Shown in pieces: positions 53,047 to 60,907 of a DNA stretch of 64,000 bases. Made by a program: the position numbers and the translations under genes. The DNA comes from Paractinoplanes polyasparticus (GTDB taxonomy: Bacteria; Actinomycetota; Actinomycetes; Mycobacteriales; Micromonosporaceae). Numbering within the stretch: the stretch's first letter is position 1; each line of letters opens with the position of its first letter. The DNA is taken from positions 1-64,000 of the forward strand of contig NZ_JAHWFK010000005.1 of assembly GCF_019710575.1 (NCBI RefSeq), in the 5' to 3' direction. Below the pieces are notes generated by a model that was given only the letters and a program-made list of their open reading frames with translations, was not told the DNA's origin and searched no databases.

Positions 53047-54399
53047 ATGGAAGTACGCGTACTCACGCCGACCGGCATGCTCGGGGCGGGCTTCCCGCCC
53101 GAGACCGTCACGCGGGGGCTGGAACTGGGCGCCGACGTCATCGCGGTCGACGGCGGCTCCACCGATTCCGGGCCGCACTACCTGGGCTCGGGCACCGCCA
53201 AGACGGCCGCCGCGGCCGTCGCCCAGGATCTGCGCCTGCTGCTGCGCGCGGCCGCGAACGCCCGGATCCCGCTGATCGTCGGCTCGTGCGGCACCAGCGG
53301 CACCGACTCCGGCGTGGACTGGGTGGCCGGCATCGCCCGCGAGATCCTCGCTGCCGAGGGCCTCGACCTGCGCATCGCCGTCATCTACAGCGAACAGCAG
53401 GCGGCCGGCCTCGATATCGAGCGGATCCGACCGCTGCCGCCGTCCGGCCCGCTCGACCCGGCGACCCTGGAGAGCTGCACCCACATCGTCGGCATGATGG
53501 GCCACGAGCCGATCGTCGCCGCGCTCGAGGGCGGCGCCGACGTGGTGCTGGCCGGGCGGGCCACCGACACCGCCATCGCGGCCGCCCTCCCACTGATGAA
53601 GGGCCTGCCGCCCGGCCCGGTCTGGCACGCGGCGAAAATCGTCGAGTGCGGCGGCCAGTGCACGACCAACCCGCGCGCCGGCGGGGTGCTGGCCACCATC
53701 GACCAGGACGGCTTCACGATCGAGCCGCTCGACCCGGGCAACTCCTGCACGCCGTACACGGTGGCCGCGCACATGCTCTACGAGACGGTGAACCCGCACT
53801 CGATGCGGGAGCCGGCCGGCACCATCGTCGTGTCGGACGCGACCTACACCGCGCTCGACGACCGGCGCGTCCGGGTGGAAGGGTCCCGCTTCGAGCCGGC
53901 CGCCCAGCACACCATCAAGCTGGAGGGCGCGCGGATCACCGGGTACGAGACGATGTCGTTCACCGCGATCCGCGACCCGCACATCCTCGGACAGATCGAC
54001 ACGTGGGCGGCGTTGCTGCGCAAGATGATCGGCGAGTGGGTGGCCCGCACGCTCGGGCTGGGCGACGGCGACTACGACTTCGACCTGCGGCTGTACGGCT
54101 ACGACGCGATCCTCGACGACATCGAGCCCGACCGCAGCCCGCCCAAGGAGGTCGGCGTGATGCTGCTCGTGCACGCGGCCGACCAGCAGACCGCGACCGC
54201 GGTGGCCAAGGTGGTCAACCCGCTCATGCTGCACCTGCCCACGCCGGACATGAACTACCTGCCCAGTCTGGCCTTCCCGACCTCGCCGGCCGAGACCGAG
54301 CGCGGCCCGGCCTACGAGTTCGTGCTCAACCACGCCGTCGACGTGGACTCCCCCACCGCCCTGTTCCGCATCCATCGGCTGGAGGCCACCGATGCCTGA
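53047..54399 (+). CDS. AtuA-like (DUF1446) protein
   Basis: A 450-residue protein of the acyclic terpene utilisation AtuA / DUF1446 family: VDGGSTDSGPHYLGSG, VGSCGTSGTDSGVDW and VVLAGRATDTAIAAALPL are family hallmarks. AtuA is required for citronellol/geraniol catabolism in Pseudomonas, but the reaction is not settled. GAGGAC precedes ATG 53047; the ATG at 53035 overlaps the FAD stop. Its 3' end overlaps the DUF4387 gene by eight bases, so the two subunits are probably made together. Confidence 0.87.
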   Translation: MEVRVLTPTGMLGAGFPPETVTRGLELGADVIAVDGGSTDSGPHYLGSGTAKTAAAAVAQDLRLLLRAAANARIPLIVGSCGTSGTDSGVDWVAGIAREILAAEGLDLRIAVIYSEQQAAGLDIERIRPLPPSGPLDPATLESCTHIVGMMGHEPIVAALEGGADVVLAGRATDTAIAAALPLMKGLPPGPVWHAAKIVECGGQCTTNPRAGGVLATIDQDGFTIEPLDPGNSCTPYTVAAHMLYETVNPHSMREPAGTIVVSDATYTALDDRRVRVEGSRFEPAAQHTIKLEGARITGYETMSFTAIRDPHILGQIDTWAALLRKMIGEWVARTLGLGDGDYDFDLRLYGYDAILDDIEPDRSPPKEVGVMLLVHAADQQTATAVAKVVNPLMLHLPTPDMNYLPSLAFPTSPAETERGPAYEFVLNHAVDVDSPTALFRIHRLEATDA

Positions 54400-54703
54400 G
54401 ACCCGCACGATCGCCGACCTGGCGCTGGAGGTCCGCTCCAAGAACGCCGGACCGTTCTGGGTGACGATGGAGGTGTTCCTGCGCGACCGGGCCGGCTACG
54501 ACCGGATCGCCTTCCTGGACGCCCCGGTTGTGGCCCGCCTCTACGGCGTCGACCCGGCCACCATTCAGATCTTCCGCATCCCGGCCCTCAACGTCGTGAA
54601 GATCTCGTTCCCGCGTCCGGTCTCCCAGGGCAGCCTTCGCGACCGCGACATCCACGCCGGCCAGCACCACGTGCCCCTGGCACAGCTGCCGGTCAGTGCC
54701 TGA
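54392..54703 (+). CDS. DUF4387 small partner of AtuA-like protein
   Basis: A 103-residue protein with the DUF4387 pattern RSKNAGPFWVTMEVFLRD and FRIPALNVVKISFPRPVSQG. DUF4387 proteins are found next to or fused behind AtuA/DUF1446 proteins, and here the genes overlap, so a two-component enzyme is likely. It ends the operon right at a very strong terminator. Confidence 0.87.
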   Translation: MPETRTIADLALEVRSKNAGPFWVTMEVFLRDRAGYDRIAFLDAPVVARLYGVDPATIQIFRIPALNVVKISFPRPVSQGSLRDRDIHAGQHHVPLAQLPVSA

Positions 54704-54736
54704 CGGCCTGCGCGCCACCTGGTGGCGCGCAGGCCG
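54704..54736. terminator. Near-perfect bidirectional terminator
   Basis: CGGCCTGCGCGCCACC and GGTGGCGCGCAGGCCG are perfect 16-bp inverted arms around a single T, starting at the base after the DUF4387 stop and ending ten bases before the convergent PepSY-gene stop. It should terminate both operons. Confidence 0.92.
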
Positions 54737-54746
54737 CTGGAACCTG

Positions 54747-55265
54747 TCAGTCGTCGGCGTTCTTGGCGAGCACCTTGAAGGCCCCGTCGAGCTCGACGTT
54801 CCATTCGGTGTTGTCGGCCGCCCGCACCTCGACCTCGTAAGCGACACCCTGATCGTCGCTCTTCTCGGCATCCAGGACGGTGCCACCGCCGACAGCGTCC
54901 AGCGCAGCCTTCTCGGCCGACGTCCGCTCGGCGTCAGGCAGAGCGGCGTCACCGGTATCGGCTGCCTCGGCCTGCTGGGTGAGCACCTTGAGGTCCTTGT
55001 CGAGCGTCACGTCGACCTCGCTGCCGTCCTGCTTGCGCACCTCGACCTCGTACGCCTCGCCCTGGTCGTCACTGGCCTCGACGTCGAGGACGGTTCCGCC
55101 CCCGACCGCCTGGACGGCCGCGTTGCCCACCCGGTCGCGATCGCTGCCGCTGACATCCGGGCCCGCGTTGGCCGCGGTGGCCCACACGCCACCGCCCACG
55201 GCGAGAGCGGCGACGGCCGCGGTGGTGACAATGACGCGCTTGCTACGGAGTTTCGTTGTGTTCAT
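54747..55265 (-). CDS. Secreted double-PepSY protein
   Basis: A 172-residue protein with a signal peptide (VIVTTAAVAALAVGGGVWATAANA) and two PepSY-like repeats of ~50 residues sharing AVGGGTVLDxExSDDQGxAYEVEVR. PepSY domains are thought to bind or inhibit extracytoplasmic targets. ATG overlaps the histidine kinase stop (ATGA), making the third gene of a regulator-kinase-PepSY operon. A TTCAG direct repeat with 11-bp period lies 25-40 bp upstream inside the kinase gene. It may feed back on the sensor. Confidence 0.88.
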   Translation of the reverse strand: MNTTKLRSKRVIVTTAAVAALAVGGGVWATAANAGPDVSGSDRDRVGNAAVQAVGGGTVLDVEASDDQGEAYEVEVRKQDGSEVDVTLDKDLKVLTQQAEAADTGDAALPDAERTSAEKAALDAVGGGTVLDAEKSDDQGVAYEVEVRAADNTEWNVELDGAFKVLAKNADD

Positions 55266-56551
55266 GCCCCAGAGCTTGCGGGAGGCTCGCTGAAGCCAGC
55301 CTGAAAGCGCACGGTGAATCGAGCGCCGCCCAACGCCGAACGGGTGACGGCCACGGTCCCGCCGTGCGCGGTCACGATTTCCCGGACGATGGCCAGGCCG
55401 AGCCCGCTGCCACCGGCGTCGGCGGCCCGGGCCTCGTCCAGCCGCACGAACCGGTCGAAGACCCGCTCCCACTGGTCCTCGGGAATGCCCGGGCCGTCGT
55501 CGTCGACGGTGAGCTCGACCGTGCCGCCGCTCTGCCGGACGCCGACGGCCATGGTGGCGGCGGCGTGCCGGGCGGCGTTGTCGGTGAGGTTGCGGACCAC
55601 CTGAGCCAGGGCGGAGGCGTCCCCACGAATCCGGCCGGGTCCCACGGCCTTGGTGTCGACGGCGAGTCCCGTACGGCTGACCCGCCGCGCCTCGGCCAGT
55701 GCCAGGTCGTCGAGGTCGACGTCGTGGCGCACGCGGCCGCTCCCACCGTCGTCGGCCCGGGTGAGCAGCAGCAACTGGTCGACCAGCCGCTGCAGGCGGG
55801 CCGACTCCTCCAGCACCGTCCCGGCCAGCTCACCCTCGGGCAGGGCGGCCGGATGGGCCTGGGCGACCTCGGCCACCTGCCGGATGCTCGCCACCGGGGA
55901 CCGCAGCTCGTGGGAGGCGTCGGCCACGAAGGCGCGCTGCCGGTCGCGGGAATCCTCCAGCCGTACCAGCATCTGGTTCATGGTTCGGGCCAGCCGTCCG
56001 ATCTCGTCGCGGGACTCCGGCTCGGGCACCCGGCGGTCGAGCCGGTCCGCCGTGATTTCCTCCACCTCGCGCCGGATGCGCTCCACCGGGGCCAGCGCCC
56101 GCGACGCCACCACCCAGGTCACCCCACCCACCAGCAGGACGAGGAGCGGCAGCCCGACGGCCAGCGGGGTGATCAGGGCGTCGGTCGATTCGTCGACGTC
56201 CTCGAGCGAGACGGCGACCGAGACCCGGTAGCCGTCCTCGTTCTCGGTGACCACGAGGTACTGGTCGTCGGCGCCGGGCAGGCGCACCCGGTCGGCGGCA
56301 CTGTCCGGAAGCGGGACGCCGGACCGTTGGACGGCGCCGTCGGGCGACGTGAGCTGCCACAGGAGGTCGTCGTCCGGTGGCGGCCGCTCAGCCTGCTGCA
56401 GGATCGCCGAGGCCCGCTGCTCAGCCGTCGCCTCCAACCCGTCCCGCAGCGATCCACGCACCATCAGCACCAGGGCGAAGGCCCCCACGAGCAGGGCGGC
56501 CGACACGACCAGAACGGCAGCGACCGTCGTACGCCATCGGACGTCAGCCAC
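55262..56551 (-). CDS. Sensor histidine kinase
   Basis: A 429-residue kinase with two membrane helices (TTVAAVLVVSAALLVGAFAL and PLLVLLVGGVTWVVASRAL) bracketing a ~110-residue extracytoplasmic sensor, then HAMP, dimerisation/phosphoacceptor (DASHELRSPVASIRQ) and HATPase domains (NLTDNAARHA, DDGPGIPE, GGSGLGLAIV). GTG 56551 overlaps the response regulator stop, and the PepSY start overlaps its own. The PepSY partner suggests a signal at the membrane surface or in the wall. Confidence 0.92.
   Translation of the reverse strand: MADVRWRTTVAAVLVVSAALLVGAFALVLMVRGSLRDGLEATAEQRASAILQQAERPPPDDDLLWQLTSPDGAVQRSGVPLPDSAADRVRLPGADDQYLVVTENEDGYRVSVAVSLEDVDESTDALITPLAVGLPLLVLLVGGVTWVVASRALAPVERIRREVEEITADRLDRRVPEPESRDEIGRLARTMNQMLVRLEDSRDRQRAFVADASHELRSPVASIRQVAEVAQAHPAALPEGELAGTVLEESARLQRLVDQLLLLTRADDGGSGRVRHDVDLDDLALAEARRVSRTGLAVDTKAVGPGRIRGDASALAQVVRNLTDNAARHAAATMAVGVRQSGGTVELTVDDDGPGIPEDQWERVFDRFVRLDEARAADAGGSGLGLAIVREIVTAHGGTVAVTRSALGGARFTVRFQAGFSEPPASSGA
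55290..55305 (-). promoter_or_regulatory. Candidate response-regulator site before the PepSY gene
   Basis: On the transcribed-sense strand TTCAG-GCTGGC-TTCAG is a direct repeat with an 11-bp period, the spacing used by OmpR/PhoB-type regulators. The same core and period occur upstream of the operon at 57260-57277. Confidence 0.5.
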
Positions 56552-57212
56552 CGTTGTCGCCGCCCAGCCGGTAACCCGCGCCGCGCAACGTCTCGATCGA
56601 ATCCCGGCCGATCTTGTTCCGCAGGTGCCGGATGTAGACCTCGACGATGTTCGGGTCGCCCTCGAAGTCGGCATCCCACACCCCGTCCAGGATCTGCCGC
56701 TTCGACACCACATCCCCCGGATGCCGGGCCAGGAAGGCGAGCAACGAGAACTCGCGGGTGGTCAGCTCGACCTCGGCACCGCCCCGCCACACTCGCCGCG
56801 CGGCCGGATCGAGCCGCAGATCCCCCACCACCAACTCGGTCGGACGTTCCCGCGCGCCCCGCCGGCTCACCGCCCGCAGCCGGGCCACCAGCACCGGGAA
56901 CGAGCAAGGCTTGGTCAGATAATCGTCGGCGCCGGTATCGAGCCCCTCCACCTGATCCCACTCGCCGTCCTTGGCCGTGAGCATGAGAATCGGCGTCCAG
57001 TCCCGCTCCGCCCGCAGCGTCGCACACACCTGATATCCGTTGAGACCAGGCAACATCAGGTCAAGAACAATGGCGTCGTACGAGTTCTCGCGCGCGAACC
57101 ACAACCCGTCCACCCCGTTGTGGGCGACGTCGACCGCGAACCCCTCCGCCTCGAGCCCGATCCGCAACGACCGGGCCAGCCGCTGCTCGTCATCAACGAC
57201 GAGGACGCGCAT
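56544..57212 (-). CDS. OmpR-family response regulator
   Basis: A 222-residue regulator: receiver with VLVVDDEQ acidic pocket, phosphoacceptor Asp in VLDLMLPGLNGY, Lys in LTKPCSF, and a winged-helix output (VELTTREFSLLAFLARHPGD, VEVYIRHLRNKIG). GGAGGTG precedes ATG 57212. A GTTCAGG direct repeat (11-bp period) 48-65 bp upstream is the likely self-binding site. Confidence 0.93.
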   Translation of the reverse strand: MRVLVVDDEQRLARSLRIGLEAEGFAVDVAHNGVDGLWFARENSYDAIVLDLMLPGLNGYQVCATLRAERDWTPILMLTAKDGEWDQVEGLDTGADDYLTKPCSFPVLVARLRAVSRRGARERPTELVVGDLRLDPAARRVWRGGAEVELTTREFSLLAFLARHPGDVVSKRQILDGVWDADFEGDPNIVEVYIRHLRNKIGRDSIETLRGAGYRLGGDNGG

Positions 57213-57259
57213 CAACACACCTCCAGAAAACGGCCGATCCACCATCCTCCCGCAACCAC

Positions 57260-57277
57260 CCTGAACGCCGCCTGAAC
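57260..57277 (-). promoter_or_regulatory. Candidate autoregulatory response-regulator site
   Basis: GTTCAGG-CGGC-GTTCAGG on the minus strand: two identical heptamers offset 11 bp, 48-65 bp before the response-regulator start. Period and orientation match OmpR/PhoB-type tandem binding. Confidence 0.65.
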
Positions 57278-57289
57278 ACGCCCGCCGAG

Positions 57290-57720
57290 CCCCACCGGCC
57301 GACGCTCGCCGGACTGCTGACACCAAGGACTCGGTGCTTCCCCATCTCTGCCCTTGGAGTCGTGTCGGGCGCCTACGCAGACCACGACGGCTGACCTCGG
57401 CCGTTCCGTGGCACTCGCCTCGGGGGCCGTCAGCCGCGGCGCTCTCAGCCCGGCTTCAGCGCCTTTCTCCCCGGTGACAGCGTCTCCCCTGCCCGTTCCG
57501 CAGCGCCTGGCTTTCGAATGACAGCGCCCACGCGGGCGGTGTTACTGCGTCTTGCTGTCCGGCGGGCGAAACCGCTCACCCCAGTGACAGCGCCCCCCAA
57601 CAAGCTCCCTTTGCCGGCCCACAACGCGCCCTGCAGCGTTTCCTGCTTGGCGACGATGCTCATGCTTCTCGGCTCGGCCATCACCTTCGACACCACCCGT
57701 ACAGCATCCTAGGAACCTAG
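57290..57720. other. Intergenic stretch with three spaced TGACAGC motifs
   Basis: No gene is convincing. TGACAGC occurs at 57475, 57519 and 57585, offsets of 44 and 66 bp, both multiples of 11. The same heptamer, tandem at 11 bp on the minus strand, forms the candidate regulator site at 61666-61683. Confidence 0.4.
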
Positions 57721-57790
57721 TTCATTTGCGTTGGCTTCGCCGCCGCGTGCAGCGCGGTGGCAGCGCATGGTGAGCGGAGGCCGGCGTATG

Positions 57791-58370
57791 GCGGGTGCTG
57801 GGCGCCGGCTGCCGCGTGTCGGGGGTGCCGGGCGTCACGCAGCGCACCGTCGGTGGCGCGCGCCGCTTGACCGGCGGCGCTGCATAGCGGGCGTCGGCTG
57901 CCCCCTGCCGGGTGCTGGGCCAGCTGCCGCGTGCCGTGTGGCGGGGTGCCACGCAACGCGCGTTCGGTGGCGGCCGGTGGGTGTCGGCTGCCGGGTACTG
58001 GGGGCCGCGCGCCACGTGCGGGGCGCCATGCAGCGCGCGCTCGGCGGTCGCATCGCAGGTGCCGGCTGCCCGCTACAGGCTGCTGGGGCGCGTGCCGGAC
58101 ACCACGCAGCGCGCTCGGCGGCCGAGTGGCGGCCGCGGCAGGGCGGGTGCTGGCCGCCCGCTGCCGGGGGCCGCGTGCCGGGCTCCACGCGGCTCCGTGC
58201 CGGTGCCGGCCGCCACGCGGCGCGGGGTGGGCAGCGGAATGGCAACCGCCGCACGGCGGGTGTCGGCTGCCGGCTGCTGGAGCCGCGCGCCGCGTGCGGG
58301 GCGCCACGCAGCTCGGTGCCGGGCATCACGTGGCGCGCGGCGCGTGGCTGGGTGCTCCGCTTGGCGGTGG
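57791..58370. repeat. Degenerate ~90-bp tandem array, six units
   Basis: Six units begin at about 57791, 57887, 57977, 58055, 58143 and 58256, each with an anchor like GCGGGTGTCGGCTGCC, followed by a CGCGTGCCG block and then a CACGCAGCGCGC-like block and a GGCGG-rich end. Unit length varies from 78 to 113 bp. Frames are open on both strands merely because stops are rare at this base composition, and the translations are Arg/Ala/Gly-rich nonsense. It lies between the two-component operon and the ABC permease gene. Confidence 0.75.
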
Positions 58371-58578
58371 CGAGAGGCGATGGCTCTGCGGCCTACCGTC
58401 TTCGCGATCGACGGCTCTGGCACGCCGTGACTTCGATCAGCAGCGAGCACTCAAACCGCGTCGTCAAGCGTTGCTTCCGGTCCCGCGTCCTCGACAGCTA
58501 CTGGGCACGCGAGCCGACACTCCCCGTCCCGTCGCCTTCCGTTGGGGTCCGACGCCGGACACGGGCGGCGGAGCAGGC
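58371..58578. other. Gap downstream of permease gene
   Basis: About 200 bp of lower repeat content between the array and the permease stop. I see no gene and no clear hairpin. Confidence 0.4.
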
Positions 58579-59274
58579 CTATGCGTCACGACGGTGCAGG
58601 AGCAGGGCGCCGAGTGCCAGGGCGCCGGCCGACCACGCCGCCACGACGCCGAGTGCTGACCACGGGCCCAGGGGCAGTATCGCGTTGTCGACCGTTGTGG
58701 TGAGAGCCTGGACGGCTGTTGCCGGGGTCGTGCGGTACAGGATCCGTTGCCAGTCGGGGTCGGGGAGCATGCGCAGGAGCATGGGCATCAGATAGAGCAG
58801 AGACAAAACTATGCCCATGGCCGCGGCCGAACTGCGCACGACGGCGGCCACGCCGAGGCCGAGCAGACCGATCAGGATCAGGTGCAGTACGGATCCGAAG
58901 GCGGCCCGAATCAGTCCGCTGTCCGGGCTCAGGCCGAGCACCGCGACGCCCACGCCAAGCACGGCCGCCGGAGTCACCAGTGCGGTGAGTAGAGCCGCCT
59001 TGGCTGCGAGCACGTCAAGCCGGCGCGGGACTGCGAGCAGAGTCATCCGGATCAGTCCACTGCCGTACTCGGTGGCCAAGATCTGCACGCCCGCCGCGGC
59101 CACCGCGGCCTGGCCGAGGCGGACACCCAACAGCCGCAACTGCACCGGGTCGACCGAGCTGCTGCCGAGCGCCAAGCCTCCGGCAATGAGCAGTACCGCC
59201 AGCGCCAGCGGCACTGCCAAGCCGGCTCCTCCGGTGAGCAGCTTGGCCCACTCAGCCCGCCACGCCGCCCTCAC
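58579..59274 (-). CDS. ABC-2-type transporter permease
   Basis: A 231-residue six-helix permease: AEWAKLLTGGAGLAVPLALA opens it, ILATEYGSGLIRMTLLAVPR is the conserved ABC-2 loop, and helices follow to the end (LGVVAAWSAGALALGALLL). I chose GTG 59274 (VRAAWRAEWAKLL). The longer frame to 59379 adds Gly/Cys-rich residues from repeat DNA. It is third in the ATPase-permease-permease order, separated from the upstream permease by a 152-bp repeat-rich insert. Confidence 0.85.
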   Translation of the reverse strand: MRAAWRAEWAKLLTGGAGLAVPLALAVLLIAGGLALGSSSVDPVQLRLLGVRLGQAAVAAAGVQILATEYGSGLIRMTLLAVPRRLDVLAAKAALLTALVTPAAVLGVGVAVLGLSPDSGLIRAAFGSVLHLILIGLLGLGVAAVVRSSAAAMGIVLSLLYLMPMLLRMLPDPDWQRILYRTTPATAVQALTTTVDNAILPLGPWSALGVVAAWSAGALALGALLLHRRDA

Positions 59275-59436
59275 GCCGCGCTCCACGGCAGCCGCCGAAC
59301 TGCCACCACAGCGCGCCCCGCCGGCCACGACGCCACAGCACGCCCCGCCAAACGCCACGCCGCCCTCCGCCGCAACCACGAGGCCACCAGCACAGCGCGT
59401 CCCGTCAAACAGCGGGCCGCCCTCACGCTGCGCTCC
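59264..59436. repeat. 21-bp direct repeats flanking a repeat-rich insert between permease genes
   Basis: GCCGCCCTCACGCCGCGCTC(C) at 59264-59284 recurs with one mismatch at 59416-59436, offset 152 bp. The right copy spans the stop of the upstream permease gene, the left copy the GTG of the downstream one. Between them are diverged CCACAGCGCGCCCCGCC units. The arrangement suggests an ancestral GTGA overlap split by duplication. Confidence 0.75.
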
Positions 59437-60907
59437 GGCGTAGCCGCCAGGTCGCGGCGGCCACGGCAGCCAGTGCCCACAAAGCCAGCACAGTCAGACC
59501 CGCCCAGGGCGGCAGCGGGAAGTAGCCGTCAGCCACCGTCTGCGGGCGGGACAGCTGCGGGTAGGCGGCGACGCTCTGCTGGATGGCGAACGCGGCGGCC
59601 GGGGTCAGGCGCAGCAGCCAGGCGCCCACGTCGGCGGGCAGCACCGAGGTCACGGCCAGGATCGGAGGCGCGACCAGCAGGGCGGTCACCGCCAGGACGG
59701 CGGGCACGGCCCGGCGCAGCAGGGAACCCACGCCGTACGCGAAAACGCCGGCCAGGGCCAGCAACACTGCCGTGCCGAGGGCGACCCGCAGCATGGTCGG
59801 CCACGACACGGACAGGATGACCACGGCGTTCGCCCGCAGCATCCGGGTCGCCACCGGCAGCGTCACCCCGACCGCCACCAGGCCGGCCGCCAGCGACACC
59901 GCGCCCACCACCGCGGCCTTGGCCGCCGATACCCGTGCGGGGTGCGGCATCGCGGCCAGCGTCGTGCTGATCATCCGGTGCCGGAACTCGGTCGTCCCGC
60001 ACAGCACCGCCACCACGATCAGCGGCAGCAGTCCGGCGAACACCCCGGTCAGCACCCGCTCGACCGCCATGCCACCCTCGGTGTCGAGGCCGATCTCGCC
60101 CGCGCCGGCCACCGTGATCACGCCGCCGGCCTCGGTGTGGCCCGGCGGATGGGTCTGCTCCCAGGTGGTGCGGTAGTCCGAGTAGCCGACCAGGCTGCTG
60201 GTCCACCCGCCGGCCGGGCTGATCCGGGAGAACTGGGCAGTTGCCTGAGTCCAGCGGGCTTGCACGGCATGGCCGCCCTGCGGGTTCTCCTCGACGGTCA
60301 ATCCGTTCGGCGACGTCACGAACAGGCCGATCTGCACGGTGGGGGGCAGGTCGTCCAGGCGTACGGTCTCGATCTTCTGCCAGGTTGCGCCGTCGGCCGA
60401 CGCGTACCCGGTGATGTCGTCGCCGTCGCGGGTGAGGCGCAGCCAGGCCTCCCGCACCGGCAGCGAGGCCTTGTCGTGGGTGAAACCCGATTGCATGCGT
60501 ACGCCGTGAGAACCCGTCACCAGCACGGCCGCGTAATCCGCGCCGGGTTCCGTCCCGTCCTTGACCATCAGGCCGGCCTTGGCCCACGGCACCACGCCGC
60601 GCACGATCTCGTCGTGGCCGGGCGGCGGATACGTGATGGTGCCGTCGAGGTGGCCGACCTTGGCGGTGATCGACCCGTCGCCGTCCAGGGCCCGGTGCAC
60701 GAACGTGAACCGGTCGGACACCGAACGGCCGGACGAATCGGTCGGCGGCGCCGGACAGTCGACCTCGCGGGTGCCTTCCATGCACGACATCGTGACGCTG
60801 GTCGCGGCCAGGCAGCCCAGCCCGATGACGATGAGCGCGGCCGCCGCGAGGCCCGCGGCCCACCCGCGTACGGTGCGGAATTTCAGCCATTCGGCCCGCA
60901 GGATCAT
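59423..60907 (-). CDS. ABC permease with lectin-like (concanavalin-fold) ectodomain
   Basis: A 494-residue permease. After helix 1 (AGLAAAALIVIGLGCLAATS) comes a ~190-residue extracellular domain: DRFTFVHRALDGDGSITAKV, PWAKAGLMVKDGTEPGADYA, WLRLTRDGDDITGYASADGA and VQIGLFVTSPNG, the pattern of DUF1349/LamG-like concanavalin folds. Five or six helices with ABC-2 loop GTTEFRHRMISTTLAAMPHP follow. ATG overlaps the ATPase stop (ATGA). A lectin domain inserted in a permease suggests recognition of a surface glycan or antibiotic. Confidence 0.87.
   Translation of the reverse strand: MILRAEWLKFRTVRGWAAGLAAAALIVIGLGCLAATSVTMSCMEGTREVDCPAPPTDSSGRSVSDRFTFVHRALDGDGSITAKVGHLDGTITYPPPGHDEIVRGVVPWAKAGLMVKDGTEPGADYAAVLVTGSHGVRMQSGFTHDKASLPVREAWLRLTRDGDDITGYASADGATWQKIETVRLDDLPPTVQIGLFVTSPNGLTVEENPQGGHAVQARWTQATAQFSRISPAGGWTSSLVGYSDYRTTWEQTHPPGHTEAGGVITVAGAGEIGLDTEGGMAVERVLTGVFAGLLPLIVVAVLCGTTEFRHRMISTTLAAMPHPARVSAAKAAVVGAVSLAAGLVAVGVTLPVATRMLRANAVVILSVSWPTMLRVALGTAVLLALAGVFAYGVGSLLRRAVPAVLAVTALLVAPPILAVTSVLPADVGAWLLRLTPAAAFAIQQSVAAYPQLSRPQTVADGYFPLPPWAGLTVLALWALAAVAAATWRLRRSAA

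Noticed and set aside
57445..57696. Leftward 83-codon frame
   Set aside because: Poor third-position GC and no ribosome-binding site; the repeated GGCGCTGTCA motif explains the apparent pattern.
57731..58795. Rightward 354-codon frame through the tandem array
   Set aside because: Arg/Ala/Gly-rich, no family-like sequence, open in several frames only because stops are rare in this GC-rich array.
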